Positions 22,987 to 36,059 of a stretch of DNA of 64,000 nucleotides are shown piece by piece. The notes below the pieces were generated by a model. It ran no database searches, was not told where the DNA came from, and worked only from the letters and a program-made list of their open reading frames with translations. This DNA is from Acanthococcus lagerstroemiae (Eukaryota; Arthropoda; Insecta; Hemiptera; Eriococcidae). The stretch's first letter is position 1, and each line of letters opens with the position of its first letter. The DNA lies in contig CM063112.1 of assembly GCA_031841125.1 (NCBI GenBank), positions 61,123,722-61,187,721 of the forward strand, read 5' to 3'. Made by a program: the position numbers and the translations under genes.

Positions 22987-24025
22987 CTGCAAACATATTC
23001 AAAATTTTCTTAAAAACAGGTGTCATTTTTATAAACCCATTCGGATTGCGCAGCAAAGACTTAGATATACTATAATGCGGCGTTTAGCATCGGAACCAGC
23101 TTAATCCATTTTTAGAAAATTTTCAGGAGAGACGAAAAATGTGCAGGCCCTGGATTTCTCTATATTGACCAATTTTTTCCAATTAGGTTGGTAGCCTTGG
23201 GAGTCCTCTTCGTAATCCGCTTCTGAAATTCCTGTAGTTTTTTAGGACCAGAAAAACGCAAAAAATACTTTTGAAGGTGTTTCCCCTTTAAATCAGGAAA
23301 TAATCGTGAATTTACACTTCTTCCAACGTAAAGTTATGTTATAGGTAATGCATTTTCAAGTTTTTTTTTTTTAAATTTTATTATTATTACTATTATTATT
23401 ATTTCTCCGGCAGTGCAATATAATAATAAAGAAATTTAAAAAAAAATTATTATTACTATTATTATTACCTATTATTATCATCATCATTATTATTACAATA
23501 ATATTATTATAATATATTATTTGAAGACATTCTGAAGTGTTACTAAAAATAAATCAAAATCCTAAAACATTAACACCGTGTAACTAAGAATATATCAAGA
23601 AAATAACCTGATAACATTCCGTTACGATAAAGAAACGCAGGACCACAAGGAAAGAAATCTGGATCTAGTTGGTTTTGATAAAATGTCAAACTTCGACAGA
23701 CTATACAGGCCGGTGAAATTTCGCAATTTCCGCAATAAAACGGTTTTCGAAAGAAATAAAAAAATAACTAGACGCCTTAAATGATTCTGTCTTACAAATT
23801 AGTAAGACGAATGTAATCGAGTTTTTAAATAAAATTGAAGCGGAATTCACTTTTTGAGAGAAGCGGATATATAAAAGACCAACTGTGAGCCACGCTATTC
23901 CATCCAATTATCAATAAAATAATTTTTACTTATGTTTCTATCATACCGCATTTCCGTTTTAACGATAGGAGATACGAGAATGCGAGAGTAAAGTTGCCTT
24001 GGCTTAAAACTCCCGGGTTATAAGT
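22987..24025. other. Upstream of the SLC36 start codon, AT-rich
   Basis: This contains a TTA/ATT trinucleotide block (23360-23516) and otherwise no feature I can name. If a 5' untranslated exon feeds the acceptor at 22987-22988, this is intron. Confidence 0.5.
23360..23516. repeat. (ATT)n-rich simple repeat with inverted flanks
   Basis: ATT/TTA runs occupy both halves. The left part (T-run, AAATTTTATTATTATT) is mirrored in the middle by AATAATAAAGAAATTTAAAA, so the tract could fold back. ATC units intrude near 23478-23487. Confidence 0.85.
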
Positions 24026-24029
24026 GACT

Positions 24030-25330
24030 CAAAGTGACTGGCTGATGACTAACTCATAATCTGGCAGATAGAATGAAGATAGATTCACTGACTGATTATC
24101 CATTTGACTAAGTGTCTGACTGTTTTTGCTGTGTGACAGATGGACATGAAAATAATTAGATAGGTAGATTAGCTGACTGAGTACCTGCCAGACAGACATG
24201 AAGATTGATTTAATATTCATCTAACTGACTGGTGTTTGACACATGGACATAATTGATTTCATAATTGACTGTCCAACTGACTGGGTGCGGTCTGACCGAC
24301 AGACGTGAAAACGAGTAGATCCACGATCTTTGATGAACTCGGGCAGACATGAAAATACTTAGATTTAATGACTGTCTATCTGACTACCCACTGCCAGGCA
24401 GACAGACATGAAAATACATAGATTGGCAGACTATTTGATTGCCTGCGGTCAGACAGACATGAAGGTAGATTTAGGATTAACTGTTCAATTGACTGAAGAT
24501 ACCTATGCAGACTGATTATGAAACAATAAGTTGCGAAGACAGACTTGGGTAGACGTAGGTGAACAGAATACTATTTTGATTACCTGACTGACTGCTGTCT
24601 CTGACAAGCAGACAAGAAAATAGATCAGTGGACTAAATGAGTGCCAGGCCATGAAGATATAGATATACTGATTGATTACCTGACTGATGCTGTCTCTGAC
24701 GGGTAGACAAGAAAATAGATAGACTAAAAATAACTGCCCGAACAACATGAAGACATAGGTGTACTGGTTGATTGTCTGACTAACTGCTGCATGACGGACA
24801 GACATGAAGATAGATGCACTGACTGACTACCTAACTATATCAGACTCGGCCCGACAAATATTGATTTTCCGATTGATCTTCTAACTGACTGCTGTTTGAC
24901 AGACAGACGTGAATGTAGATTTCTGATTCATTGTCTGGAACTGCTTGCTGCCCACGGCCAGACATGAAAACGGACAGGTTAACCAAAGATGAACCGGACA
25001 GTCAGATGGACATGAAAGTAGATTTACTGATTTTCCATTAACTGATGACCAGCTCTTGATAGACAAACATGAAAACAGATATACTGTGATTCACTGTCTA
25101 ACTGGGTATTTTGTTGTCTGACGGACAGAAATGAAGGTAAATTAACTATTCAACATTCAAGTATTGCAGACATGAAAATACATTTACTAATTGATCGTTC
25201 AACTGAGTGACTGCTGCTTCACAGACTGACATGAAGAAAAATATACTGACTGACTGTCTTACCTGCTACCTGACTGATGGCTGTGGAGATAGATATAGAG
25301 ACTCTTTGTCCGTCTATCTGACAAGACTTG
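24030..25330. repeat. Degenerate ~55-bp minisatellite (GACTGACTG … CAGACATGAAAATAGAT)
   Basis: The motif CAGACAGACATGAAAATAGA, with variants, recurs about every 45-60 bp (for example near 24141, 24198, 24345, 24404, 24458, 24800, 24961, 25010, 25168, 25228), alternating with GACTGACTG/CTGTCTGACTG tracts. I estimate twenty or more units. Related short tracts occur near 2105, 30830-30990 and 32090-32160. Confidence 0.85.
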
Positions 25331-25654
25331 GAAAAGGCTTGAACTTACTCAATTTATACATTCTGAATAGCTCTTCCTAGAACTGTTTTTTTTTTAACCT
25401 TTTATTGACGGTACCTACCTAGTGACATGTTTGAATATTGTGGCTAATTAATTTCTGGTTTTCACCCTGTTTTCATTATGTTGCTAAGTTTTGCATGTTT
25501 TTCAACAGTTCCAATTGAGTTCATGTGCCCAAGTCACAGTACACTTCGCATTTCAGTATCAAAACTGAAGATCTAGATTACTTCTACAACTATCTTTACT
25601 TGAAACCGCATGTACTACTACGGACCATATAGGTAGATTATTATTTTCAGAAAG

Positions 25655-26056
25655 TTCAGTAATTGTAGTTAACGGAAAAGAGAGATATGATTGATATACT
25701 AAAGTACCTTGATTATGAACATGAAAACATGTACCATAAACGTTTTGATATTACTATCTGAGGAAATTACAAATTGGCGCTCAACTACGTCAAATTCGAT
25801 AAATTTAATGGCGAGAAATGCAACCATCTTTCCATGAGATTATGTATGGCTACAGACAATAAATTGATATTCCTAGTAGGGTCAGTAGTTAATGGAATAG
25901 AGAGATATGAGCGATATCAGTGTACCTAGATTATGATCATGAAATTATACTTGGTACCTATACCTATCTTTTGACGTACCCTAGCCGAAGAAATAACAAA
26001 CTGGCGCCCAACAACATGAAATTCGATAAACTTAATGGCGAGAAATTTACCCAGAA
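25655..26056 (+). mobile_element. Tandemly duplicated copia-like LTR retrotransposon 5' fragment (tentative)
   Basis: Two copies of about 175 bp (25655-25830 and 25880-26056) share GAGAGATATGA, GATTATGA(A/T)CATGAAA and the end block. Each ends in a TGGCGCYCAAC sequence resembling a retrotransposon primer-binding site, followed closely by (A/V)KFDK(L/F)NGEK, which resembles the start of copia-type Gag. The second copy has an ATG directly before KFDKLNGEK. No pol sequence follows. The family assignment is inference from the PBS-like and Gag-like motifs together. Confidence 0.4.
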
Positions 26057-26059
26057 TTT

Positions 26060-28700
26060 ATATATAATCTCTGTAAAGAACAAGGTTCCATAATAATCAG
26101 AAACACGTGTACTTTGCTATAGCAAAGGTATTCTACGTTTTACTTCGCTGAGATTGGCAAAAGAAAAGAAAAAGGTGTTGGGTGTTTAAAATGCGATGTA
26201 ATACTTGTGTTGTACCTTATAGGAAGTTCGGATCGTGTATCCGTAAGAAGGTTATCGGTAATATACATTTCATTCACGTCATCTATGTTTTTACATGTAT
26301 CTAAGATTCTATTACCGTGTGCTTCGGCAAGTTCACGCGCCCGGGTATTTTTAGAAACAATGGGCAGAGTGATTAACCCAACTGATTTATTGTCTTTGTA
26401 CGATTAATTATAATATGTTAGCAACGCAGCGGGGCACAATTCAAGCCCATTGTAGGTTGGACACGAGTATATCGGTTACTAGGTGAGAAAGTTCTCGAAA
26501 ATTGGTATGGGTGCTTGTTTCTGGAAAATATGGAGTTAGCGGTTTTGTTTGTCCGGTAGGTACACGTAGAAGACGAGAAATATCATTAAAATAGGTTCCG
26601 ATTGTTGTCTAAGTTGAGCTTCTCAATTGTGATCAGCAGTTACATGTGACAGAGTATAAAAAGAGACAGCCCTGGCAAAAGCTCAAAATTCCACTGTTTT
26701 CAAATTAGACTTGTACACGAATCACTGAGAGTCGTGAGTATATGCCTTCTCAAACTTTTTATAGCACCTCTCCCACCTTGTGGAAAAAGCCACGTCGCAA
26801 TTATAGCTGCATCACTTCTTGCAGTCTCTGAGATTAAAACTCAAAATTTTTCGCCTCGATATCTTCATGGCGCAATTTGTGAAGTGTTGTGGCAACTGTA
26901 GATAATATGAAACTCGTATCATGCATGTTTACATAACTGTTTTTTCATTATCTAACTTCACGGTACATACCACTTCTTACAGCAGTTTTTGGCTGTCGTT
27001 TCGACTACGAGAGGATTTCGACCTCTGGGTCCAACAGAATTTTTATCAGTAGAAAAAAATGTCTAGTCACTTTGCATATCATTATAAGCGCGCTCGGAAT
27101 AATTTTGTTTGAAACTTGTTTCCACCAAGTTATGTAACGTTAAAAGACAAGCATGCAAAGGGAAAATCAGTTTAGGTCCAACAATAACCGTTCAAAGAGC
27201 ACCGCATCGTAAATATAGGACGTTCCCTGGGTGGGGTACTTTTTCTTAGCTAGGTGGATCTTTCTCCTTCTTACGTATATGTTGCTAAAAGGGTATTTAT
27301 CTATATTTATATTGTGGATTTGGTCTGAAAATCTTGGAGCTAGTTTCTTAAATCAGATAATTTTAGATTTTACTTTCACCTATTTGGTCTCGATGGTGCG
27401 GGCCAGCTCTACCATCGGAATTTGGCAATTTGAGTGTAATTTTCGAACACCGGGTTCATAACAAATATTACTCTATGGCATTGAACCTCGTTCATTCAAG
27501 TCTAAACGATACATGAAACCGTCTCTAATCTTTCGCGTATCCTTATCATTTATTTTAAATCATACTACATAGGTTTGATTTTATTGTTCTGTTTTACTTT
27601 TTCAAAACTACGAGAAACAGTGATAATTTTTTCTCGGTAAAAACACGTGGATGTAAGATTTACGTCTGCGGTCATAAATAACTTCATAACTAGTTCGAGA
27701 ATTTCAGAAGGTATGGGGTAAGCTTATCGTAAATCTCTCGGCGTCATTAATTTTTTTTTTATATATAGGAATGATAGACGTATAAATCATCGTTTACGAA
27801 ACCAAATAGTCGGATTTAATAATACATTCGCCATGATGAACCTGAACTCGTTTTGTCTGCTTTTCTGAGTAATTCTAAAGTCGATAGGCAACGACGATTT
27901 GGCTGCCTGGTACGCACTAAAAAGCTCGAACTAATTTCCGATTGTCCGCACGATGAACGGAGGGTTGACCTACATCAGCGGTCTTAATTGAAATCATTTG
28001 AGCTGGATTGTGTAACAACGACTTTCCACGCTTATCCCTTGGGAGGCACTAGGTGCCGATAAATGGCACTTTGTACAACGCCAAATTCTGCGAAATTTAC
28101 GATATTACCTAAATGCATTCAATGTAGGGCATAAAAATCAGAAGACGGAAATAAATTGCCTCGGTTTGGGAGGGGTGGTAAAGTAATTTCAGTCACGGTC
28201 CTATTCGAAAAAAAAAACAATGCGCCGCACAATGGTCCGAAACTCGTGAGCGTCCTAGTATTACCCCCGAAACTGAGTGCAAAACTGAAAAATAGCCAAG
28301 TTATATGTGAGTTTGGCCGAGTTATTTATCGATAGGGGAGGGGTTTGATGATGTGAAAGAGACTACGTTCTTAGGGTACGGGAAGATCAATGAGGCTTAT
28401 TACCCTTATTTCAGGAGTTTCTGAGATTTTTTAAGATCAGTAGCGGATCCTGAGAATAATCCTGGGAGGGGGAATTTAGAATGTATGAGAATTTAATATC
28501 CCATTTCCCTCTCCCTGAATATTTGGATCATTTATGTGCACTCAAGATTGTAACGGATTGAGAAGCAATGGAGGAAATACTCAAAGATTTTAAGCGTTCA
28601 TGCTGCCGATTATTTTTTTGATCTATAAATAGTTTTTAAAGCATGCTATCAAATTTCAACACGCTGGGTTTTCGACAAAATGAAAATGTTGAGAGAATTT
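26060..28700. other. No gene recognised
   Basis: AT-rich unique-looking sequence with stops in all frames at normal density. I see no recognisable element. Confidence 0.5.
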
Positions 28701-28739
28701 CTAAATATTGCCATTCCACTTTGTCTCTTTGGAAGGAGT

Positions 28740-29640
28740 CCATTTCAAAGACTACCTAGGATTCTTCAATGCTAGTTAAAGACTTGTAGACTTTCTTAAA
28801 CTTGCTGACTTATCTTTCAAACTTTCTTAAACTAGTTCAAGGAAAACTCGTAAACGGCTCTTCTCATTTCTCCTCCTAGACTCTTTAAAACATGACCGAA
28901 ACTTTTTAAAACTCTTCGTCCGTACTTGTTTGAGACTCTTCTAAGATTCATAGAAGACCTTAAAACTTTTCTTCAATACTCATTTAAGATTCTTTAAAAC
29001 TCTCACAGACTTGTTAACCCATTGAGGCATTTTTAAATTCTTTGGCACTCGCTTCAGTCTCTTTTTAATTCTTCGAGGCTTCGAGGCTTGCTTAAGACCA
29101 GGGATAGAAGGGGGGGAGTTCCCCCAGTTCCAGTCTTTTAGTGGTCCGGATTTTCCATTCTCTGATCTTCTTTTGGGTATTAAAACATAAAATCGTGATT
29201 TCCGAGAAAAGCTCGAGAAAAATCGTATCATTTTTTTTTCTCCCGGGCCCGGATTTTCTCTCTACGGTCCTGCTTAAGACCCTCTAATACTGTTACAGAC
29301 TTGATTGGGACTCATCAAGAAGCAATCGAGACCTTTTAGAGGACTCCCTAATTTAAGACTAGTGAACACTGTTTCAAAATTCTCTTATTCAAGTTCAAGA
29401 ATTTCAAGACTTTCCTATAACTGCTTAAGATTTCTCGAAACTATTAAAACTCTTACCGATTTGCTTGAGACTGAAAGATTTTTCTGCTGGCCAACTATTT
29501 TGAACTCGTTATTCAAATTTTTCTTTCTGGGAAAGACAGTTGTCTCCGGTCCGTACCTGTGTATCGATGCCTCATTCAGACCTCCTCAATATCCTTCAAA
29601 ACTCAGCATAAAACTCTTTTTCTCAATACATGCTCGAAAA
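28740..29640. repeat. Degenerate minisatellite around AGACTCTTTAAAACT
   Basis: Short, diverged units such as GACTTTCTTAAACTTG, GACTCTTTAAAACATG and GATTCTTTAAAACTCTC repeat every 20-30 bp over roughly 900 bp. The same motif clusters at 30560-30740 and 32450-32640, and in reverse orientation (GAGTCTTAAATGA, GTCCTTAGTGAGTCTC) at 33590-33770. Confidence 0.7.
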
Positions 29641-30077
29641 GCGTCTTTTGTAATCACTTTTCAGTGCAAGAAGTGAATATTTTGAATCGACGATGGAGTG
29701 CACAAGCAATACCCCTGAAAAGTATGCAAAAATAATTTAGTTTTGCACTAGTACAAAAATGTGACGTCAAATCGTATGTTTACTTGGCAAGAAGGAAGGG
29801 TAATCATTCACACTAGACGGACAGGCGCGTCGTTTTCGTCGCTTGTGCGCGCTTTGATAAAGCTTTAAGCGTTACAGCTGTTCGTGTATGAGAGCACTCC
29901 TTCCGGTTTGGTATTCTGGATTAGTTTCAAAAAATCAATAATTACTTCTATAAAGTGCTTTTCGAGCATGTATCGAAAAAAATGTAGTTTGCAACTTTTA
30001 CAAGAAATGCATTATTCGCTCGTGTATTTTGCTGCATTCGCGTTGCTCGTGCTGCAAAACTTCGCACTCGTCACGAA

Positions 30078-30475
30078 CACGGATGCGGAGAAGCCGGGGT
30101 AGTTGGAAGTCAAAAGCCGGAAGTTTTTACAGTTTTAGGATAATTTTGAGAAACCAGAAGTTGGAATCTGAATATGAGTTAAAAGCTGGAAGCCGAGAGC
30201 GGAAGCTGAAAGTTTTTCAGCTTCCAATAGGTTTCTTACAGTTTCATGAAAATTGTTTTTTATGTTTTTCTATCAATAAAAGTAGAAGAAAAACAACGGG
30301 GAAAAAAGGTTAATGAAAGTGAAATGGTGAGAATAAGTAAAAGAAGCTCTAGAAGCCAGAAGGCGAAAAAAAATTGGAAGTTTGAAGTTCATATACTGAG
30401 GCTGGAAGCTAGAAGAGAATTGGAGGCTAGAAGCCGGAAACGGAAAAGCTGTATCGTTCGGCTTCCGCATTCCTG
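30078..30475. mobile_element. hAT-type non-autonomous element filled with GAAGCCGGAAGC repeats
   Basis: Bounded by a perfect 8-bp direct repeat GTCACGAA (30070-30077 and 30476-30483). The termini are inverted: CACGGATGCGGAGAAGCC on the left against CTTCCGCATTCCTG on the right. The interior is a degenerate array of AAGCCGGAAG/AAGCTGGAAGC units. An 8-bp duplication plus short terminal inverted repeats is the hAT signature. No transposase is present. Confidence 0.7.
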
Positions 30476-30499
30476 GTCACGAATGACGATTAGGTATCG

Positions 30500-33400
30500 A
30501 TTAAATAAAACTCAAATTCTTTCGTGAAACTCCATCTTTGTTATGATCCATTCAAACTTTATAGGTGTCTGTCAAACTATTAAGACCACTCTGACTCTTA
30601 AATCTTAATCATTCTCTATCGAGACCAGGCTTAGACTCAGCCAGGCGTTTTTTAAAATCTGTTGGAACTCTTTTCTGATCTACATATATCATTTAAACTT
30701 TTTCAAGACTGGTTCGGAGAATTCCGCTCAAACTTGCTCTCCGCCGCAGGGAAAACGCTGGCTAGGTGGCTTACTTGAAAATCCGGAAAATTAAGGGAAA
30801 AATCTGTTATTTCATAATTCAGGTGGACAGGCAGCTGGCCTGAGAACCAGTGAGCATGTCAAGCTTACGAGGCCGAGAAACAGGTCAACAGAGAAATAGA
30901 CAGTCAGGTTTTCACCATACTGCCTAGCGAGACAGACAGATGGGTGTAGTCGCTTAACTGAGAGATAGACAGAGAGACATAGCAGAGTCAATCTTTTATT
31001 CTGTCAGCCAGATGAACAAATTAACCGACGAGCAGCGTATTCGAGACTCCTGTTTTGGGACAAGGATGTTAAATATTACCAATTTTTAAATGGACTTTTT
31101 TTGAGAGTTCATGTATCACTGGGCCGGGTTAAAATATCAATAACTTTCTGTGTGTTCGGGAGATGAGGGCCGAGGGTATAGGTGTTAAAGTTTTCCACCT
31201 CGAAGGCTTGCATTGAGGGTTCAGGTTCAAATGGTAATACATTTTAAATGGAATTTTGAAAGGGATTGGAGGGAGGGGAGTAGTGAATTCGAAACGCATG
31301 AAATACTTCCTTTCCGGTTCATTTTTGGCGACTGAGCGTCCACTTTTTCAAAAATTGGTCGAAATATTCAAATATAAAATATAACAAATCGCTAAGTCCG
31401 GTACAAGAATACTTGTGCGTATTCGGATTTCCTGATACTGGTCCGTTAAAAAGAGAAGAAAAACTGATTTGCGAGCAAAATTAGCAATAATGTCCCAAGT
31501 TTTAGGAGAATTTTTGTGTAAATTTTCTTGGAGGGCCATTGGGATTTAAACTTAGAGTTTCAAGGCATATGTGTGAGCGATCACGTATGAATTACCGTAA
31601 GCGTGTAGCAAACTTCTACTATCATTAAGTCGATTAGAAATTCACTTTCAAAGAAAATTTGCCCTAAATTCACCTGCATCATCACCAAAAAATTAAATTA
31701 CAATCAGTTCTACTGGCAGAATAATTTTTACTCAGTTTTTTACCCTCCTGAAGATAGCAGTGTTTCTATTTAAAAATACACGTGATCACTCACTCGTTTT
31801 CACCCGCTAGCACCCGCGCAGGTAATTTTGCAGCGCACTCTAGTGCAGGTTTAAATCCCAATAGAGAATTATCATCCACCCGCCCCCCCTAGCATTGCTG
31901 ATCACCATTTAACATCAAATTATCATTGCGGCGGATATCTTTGCGTCAATAAAATCATCGTCCTTCTTTCTTTTTATCTTCTCACTTTCTTCTATCGTTT
32001 TCTGGCTTTCCAGCATTTCAATATCTACTTTTTGAGTTATTTCATTGTTCCTTTTCCCCTCTTCGTGTACTTCTGAGACGAACAGATAAATAGATAGGTA
32101 AGCTGTCTGAAAACAGGTAGACCAATACACAGGCTAGCTAGAAACCCGGACAGGTAGATGAACACAGTTGAAACAGGGTCGTAACCAAGGCAGTACAAAT
32201 TGAGGTTTTTCTCAAACTGAAATTTTCCCCACCAAAATTTCCCCCCCCCCCCGATACAACGATACAAGATACTGATTACGGCTCTGAGTCAGACTCTCGA
32301 CCCGAGAAACACGACGGAAAAACATACCGATAGATAGGACAAAACCAGATAGGAAGATGGGAAAGACGGCCAAAGATGAGTGAGGCTCCGTGGGCTCTGT
32401 AGTTATGACTAGTAGAGATTCATTCACTATCTTACGTCTGATTAAAGCTCGGTTAAGACTCATTTAATTCTGTTGAGAGATTGAGACTGAGAATATTCGG
32501 ACTTCAAAATGTCAGGCTCTTCAGATTCTCTTGGGATTCGTCATGATTTATTCAAACTCTTTAGGATTGATCAAGATATATTTAGACTGCTTCCAGACTT
32601 GTTCGGACTTATCTAGACTCTTCTAACACATTCAGACTCCGCAGGAGCTGATGCGGCTTTTCTCTTCGTAGGAATACTTCTCATCAGCCTTTTTGAAAGC
32701 CTATTCTCTTCAAAGAGCACTGACTGGTTCGTTTTAGAGAGGAACTCAACGTCGAAGATGGTGCACACTTTTTGTCAAAAGAACGGACAGGAATTCATGA
32801 ACAACCTTCATTTCGTTAAACGACGCACTAGCATGCTGAACTTCCATTTAATTTCGCAACTAAGTATATTAAGTAATCTTTTCACAACCCATTACATCTT
32901 TCATTTTTCGAAATTCGTCCGAAACCATTCATCTATCTATCTCGTCTCGTACACTCTGATGCCTCGTGATGATGAGATGATGGCCCTCGGAGAATTAATT
33001 TGACAGACGATTTCCTAGATAATTCAGTGAGATATGAGCGGGACGCTTGAAGTTAACTTAGATAAGGAATCAGAATTAAATTAGAACTTTTTCTCTCATC
33101 GAACCATGAAAACGTAGTCTTGTTAGCTGTTTACTCGATTTTTTGATCACAAAAAAAAAATCGAGAAATGGAACATTCGTTATCGAGCGATGAAAATCTA
33201 GGTCGCTAAGAATTCGGGCATTTTCAAATCTATCTCAGTAATTACGTTGTTTACCTCAATGTTCGTTTAAGCGTTAGTTTCCCCTCCCAAAATGATTGAG
33301 AGAAAGAGAGAAAATGCGTTGTTCTACGTCTCCAATACGTTGTATTTGCGTGTTAAGAATTTCTTTTTCTTCCATTCTTCACGACACAAACGTTAACTGT

Positions 33401-34300
33401 GTCTGTCGAATTGTGTTTCAACGTTTTATTAATCAAAGTGCATGTGAAATCGAATCACGCCTTTATCAGAAGAAAGAAAACGGGGACATTACTCCCTGAG
33501 TATTTGGTAAGCCTTTTGCAAAATTAAGCACGGAGCAGGCAATTGGGGGAAATCGCCCCTGAAACGCTTCCCTAATGGCAGTTCCTTGCAGCGTCTCAAA
33601 CGAGCCTGTTAGTGCTTGAAGGAGTTTAAAAAGTCCTTAGTGAGTCTCGAAAGTCGCAAATGAGTCGTGGTGAACTTTAACCGAGTAGGTATAGAAAACT
33701 CGTAGAGTCTTAAATGAATTCTCAAAGATCCTAAACAAGTCTTGGAGAGCTACCAAAAAGTCATGATCGTGTTCAGACCGCAGTACAATGAACCCCATAA
33801 TAGATGAGAAAATTGACTACGGCGAATTCTGATACATAGGGCCAGATGATAGTATACTCATCAGCATGCTACAAGTCCCCTAGAATTCGAATATTCCGAA
33901 GCCCTTTAGGGTGAGCAATACCACAAAACTGAACTTCCGGCTAAAAGTCGAGAAATATTTATTTCATCGAAAAAAAGTTTCGAGCCAAAAACAGTCCTGA
34001 GGCAATTTTGCATCAGAGGGATTCGATTACTTTTTCTCAACGACCCCAGGAATGTTGGAAAGGGGGTTCAAAATTACCTTGTACACTACCATGCGTTAAC
34101 ACTGGCCTTATGGAAGAAAAAACACATATTTTCGACATTTTTAGTTTTATCGACTTCGCTTCAGCCAAGTGAAGGGATTCAAATCATCCTCGAACCTGTA
34201 CCTACATCCTCATCTACCCTCCCTCTTCGCTTTACCTTTCGATACCCCATTTCGAAAATTGTATTTTTCTGCGTGATTTCAGTATTATTTTTTTATTACA
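30500..34300. other. Gene-poor stretch with scattered minisatellite clusters
   Basis: It contains the AGACTC-type clusters (30560-30740, 32450-32640, 33590-33770), GACAGACAG-type tracts (30830-30990) and a C-run near 32235. A 14-bp inverted pair GTTTAAATCCCAAT (about 31540-31553 and 31850-31864) might mark a ~330-bp element. No gene was recognised. Confidence 0.45.
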
Positions 34301-35650
34301 ACTTTTCGAATTTCTATAGTCGAACGAATCTTCTAATCAAGATACTAGAATGTGAATTTCGAAATCACTAAATTCGATTTTGATATCGATTCGCGAATAA
34401 AATCAAAATTGTAGCTCTGGAAGAGGGCGGGGATTTGAAATGTTATAAATTGCAATATGAATATCGTTTCATTGGTTTAAAGGGTCGCTGAATTCATTTG
34501 TGATAGTGATTACAGTTTGCTTTTAATTTACGAACTGTGATCACGAGTACAAGATTTTGAAGATTGTATAGGTTTGATTTTATACGTTTTAAAAGCCCGG
34601 AACTAATTTTTGAAGACAAACCAACCATTTACAAATTGTGGTCCAGAGAGTGGGTTCTCAATTGAAGACTTTAGTGTAGTTTTAATTTTTATTTCATTGG
34701 TTCAACGTTTCGTTGAACTCATTTTTTTGATAACCATTCAAATTCTGGTAGCTACGAAGGCGTAGGGACGAAAAATTGAAGAAGTGCGCATATAAATAAC
34801 ATAAACATTGTCTGTTAGGTTTTGAGAGCCACTGAATTCATTTCAAACCTTGATTTGTTTCTAATATGAAAAATGTGGCATTTGAAAGGGGATGTAAGGA
34901 GAGAAGAGGGGGTATGAAATACAATATACATATCTTCAAGTAATAAACAGGAACAAACAGCTGTATACCAACATAGTCTACACTGAAAACTGAAAGGGTT
35001 ACACGTCTTCAAAATTTGAAAAACAGTAAACTTTCATTACGAGTCTGATTATGTACCTACCCATTTTAATCCAGTATTTTTTTTTCTCGAAAATAATGGA
35101 TATATACATTAAAGGGTTAAAGGAATTTAATGAACTGAATTGCCTATCTGTGATACTGAAGGAGCTCTTCCAGCCTTAACCCATTTTCATACTTTTTACA
35201 AAAAATGTGACAGATCCACCTTCCTCTCTGTCTCAAACCCATTTTTGTCGTATCTTTTTTTTGTCTTTTTTTTGCCATGGGGATGGAGGTTACGGACCTG
35301 CACTTTTCCTATGAACTAGGTACATTGAAATATTCTAAATAACATACGAGAAATTTCAAAGTAATAATTTTCGTAATTGGCTTCACTAGAGTTGTTTAAG
35401 GGGAAAGGGGGATTAAGTTGAAATTTTTCAAACAGAACCATAAATTTCAAATGGTGAACACGGTGAATGAAATGGTTTTTGGTTTTTCGTCCATTTAAAC
35501 TGAAAAAAATCAGTCATTTTCAAGGTTTTTCCACGCTTGGATGGATGGACATAGCAATGGGAGATGTCGGAAAAATTTTCCCTTCAAAACGTCTTGCCAA
35601 ACTGGCCAATTCAAGGAAGTCGATTCCTAATTATTGGAAAACATTTTAAA
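34300..35650. repeat. Dispersed CGCTGAATTCATTT repeat family, several diverged units
   Basis: Segments with the core TCGCTGAATTCATTT (near 34486), GTTGAACTCATTTTT (34712) and CACTGAATTCATTTC (34830) sit in similar AT-rich surroundings. The same family recurs as a tidier array at 47.9-48.4 kb and near 63.3 and 63.7 kb. Confidence 0.45.
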
Positions 35651-35807
35651 AGTGTATACCTATTTTTTGTTTTTTTATTTTTGGTTTGAGATTTCGAAAA
35701 TGTCCATCGATTGGCAATATCCAAAACCAATCTGAAGTTGGCCAAATTTACCAAGTGTTAACCTTTTTATTATATTATTATTATTATTATTATTGTTGTT
35801 GTTATCA

Positions 35808-35932
35808 GGGCCGTACCTAGGATTTAAGTAAGAGAGAGGGGCTCAATCACAGGTCCGCCCTCCTCTCCGTCTCAATCCATCGTTTTTTGTTTTTGGCCAA
35901 TGGAGACCTCCCCGTCAGTACGACCCTGGCAC
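35808..35932. mobile_element. Short MITE-like element, CAGGGCCGTACCTAGG terminus
   Basis: The left end CAGGGCCGTAC faces GTACGACCCTG on the right. An ATT microsatellite abuts the left end (35770-35805). No matching target duplication is visible. The termini resemble the other CAGGG-CGTA elements in this window. Confidence 0.4.
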
Positions 35933-36059
35933 AAGGTAATATTGGGCTCCATTTTCCGACATTCCTGGGGTAGTTGGAAAAAAAAAACTGAAGAAAACTT
36001 TTCTGAAGTAAAATCGTCTCAGGAAAATTTTTTACTCGAAATTTTATTCGGTAAAGTCA

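Noticed and set aside
24030..25330. A CRISPR-like array because of regular spacing
   Set aside because: Units are diverged and spacers are themselves repetitive GACT tracts. The genome is eukaryotic with spliced genes. It is a minisatellite.
31538..31865. A 328-bp element bounded by GTTTAAATCCCAAT inverted pair
   Set aside because: Only 14 bp are inverted and I find no target duplication or second copy. Too weak to call.
32212..32463. Overlapping - strand frames of 60-83 codons
   Set aside because: They cross a C/G homopolymer and GATAGGTAG-type simple repeats, and carry no domain.
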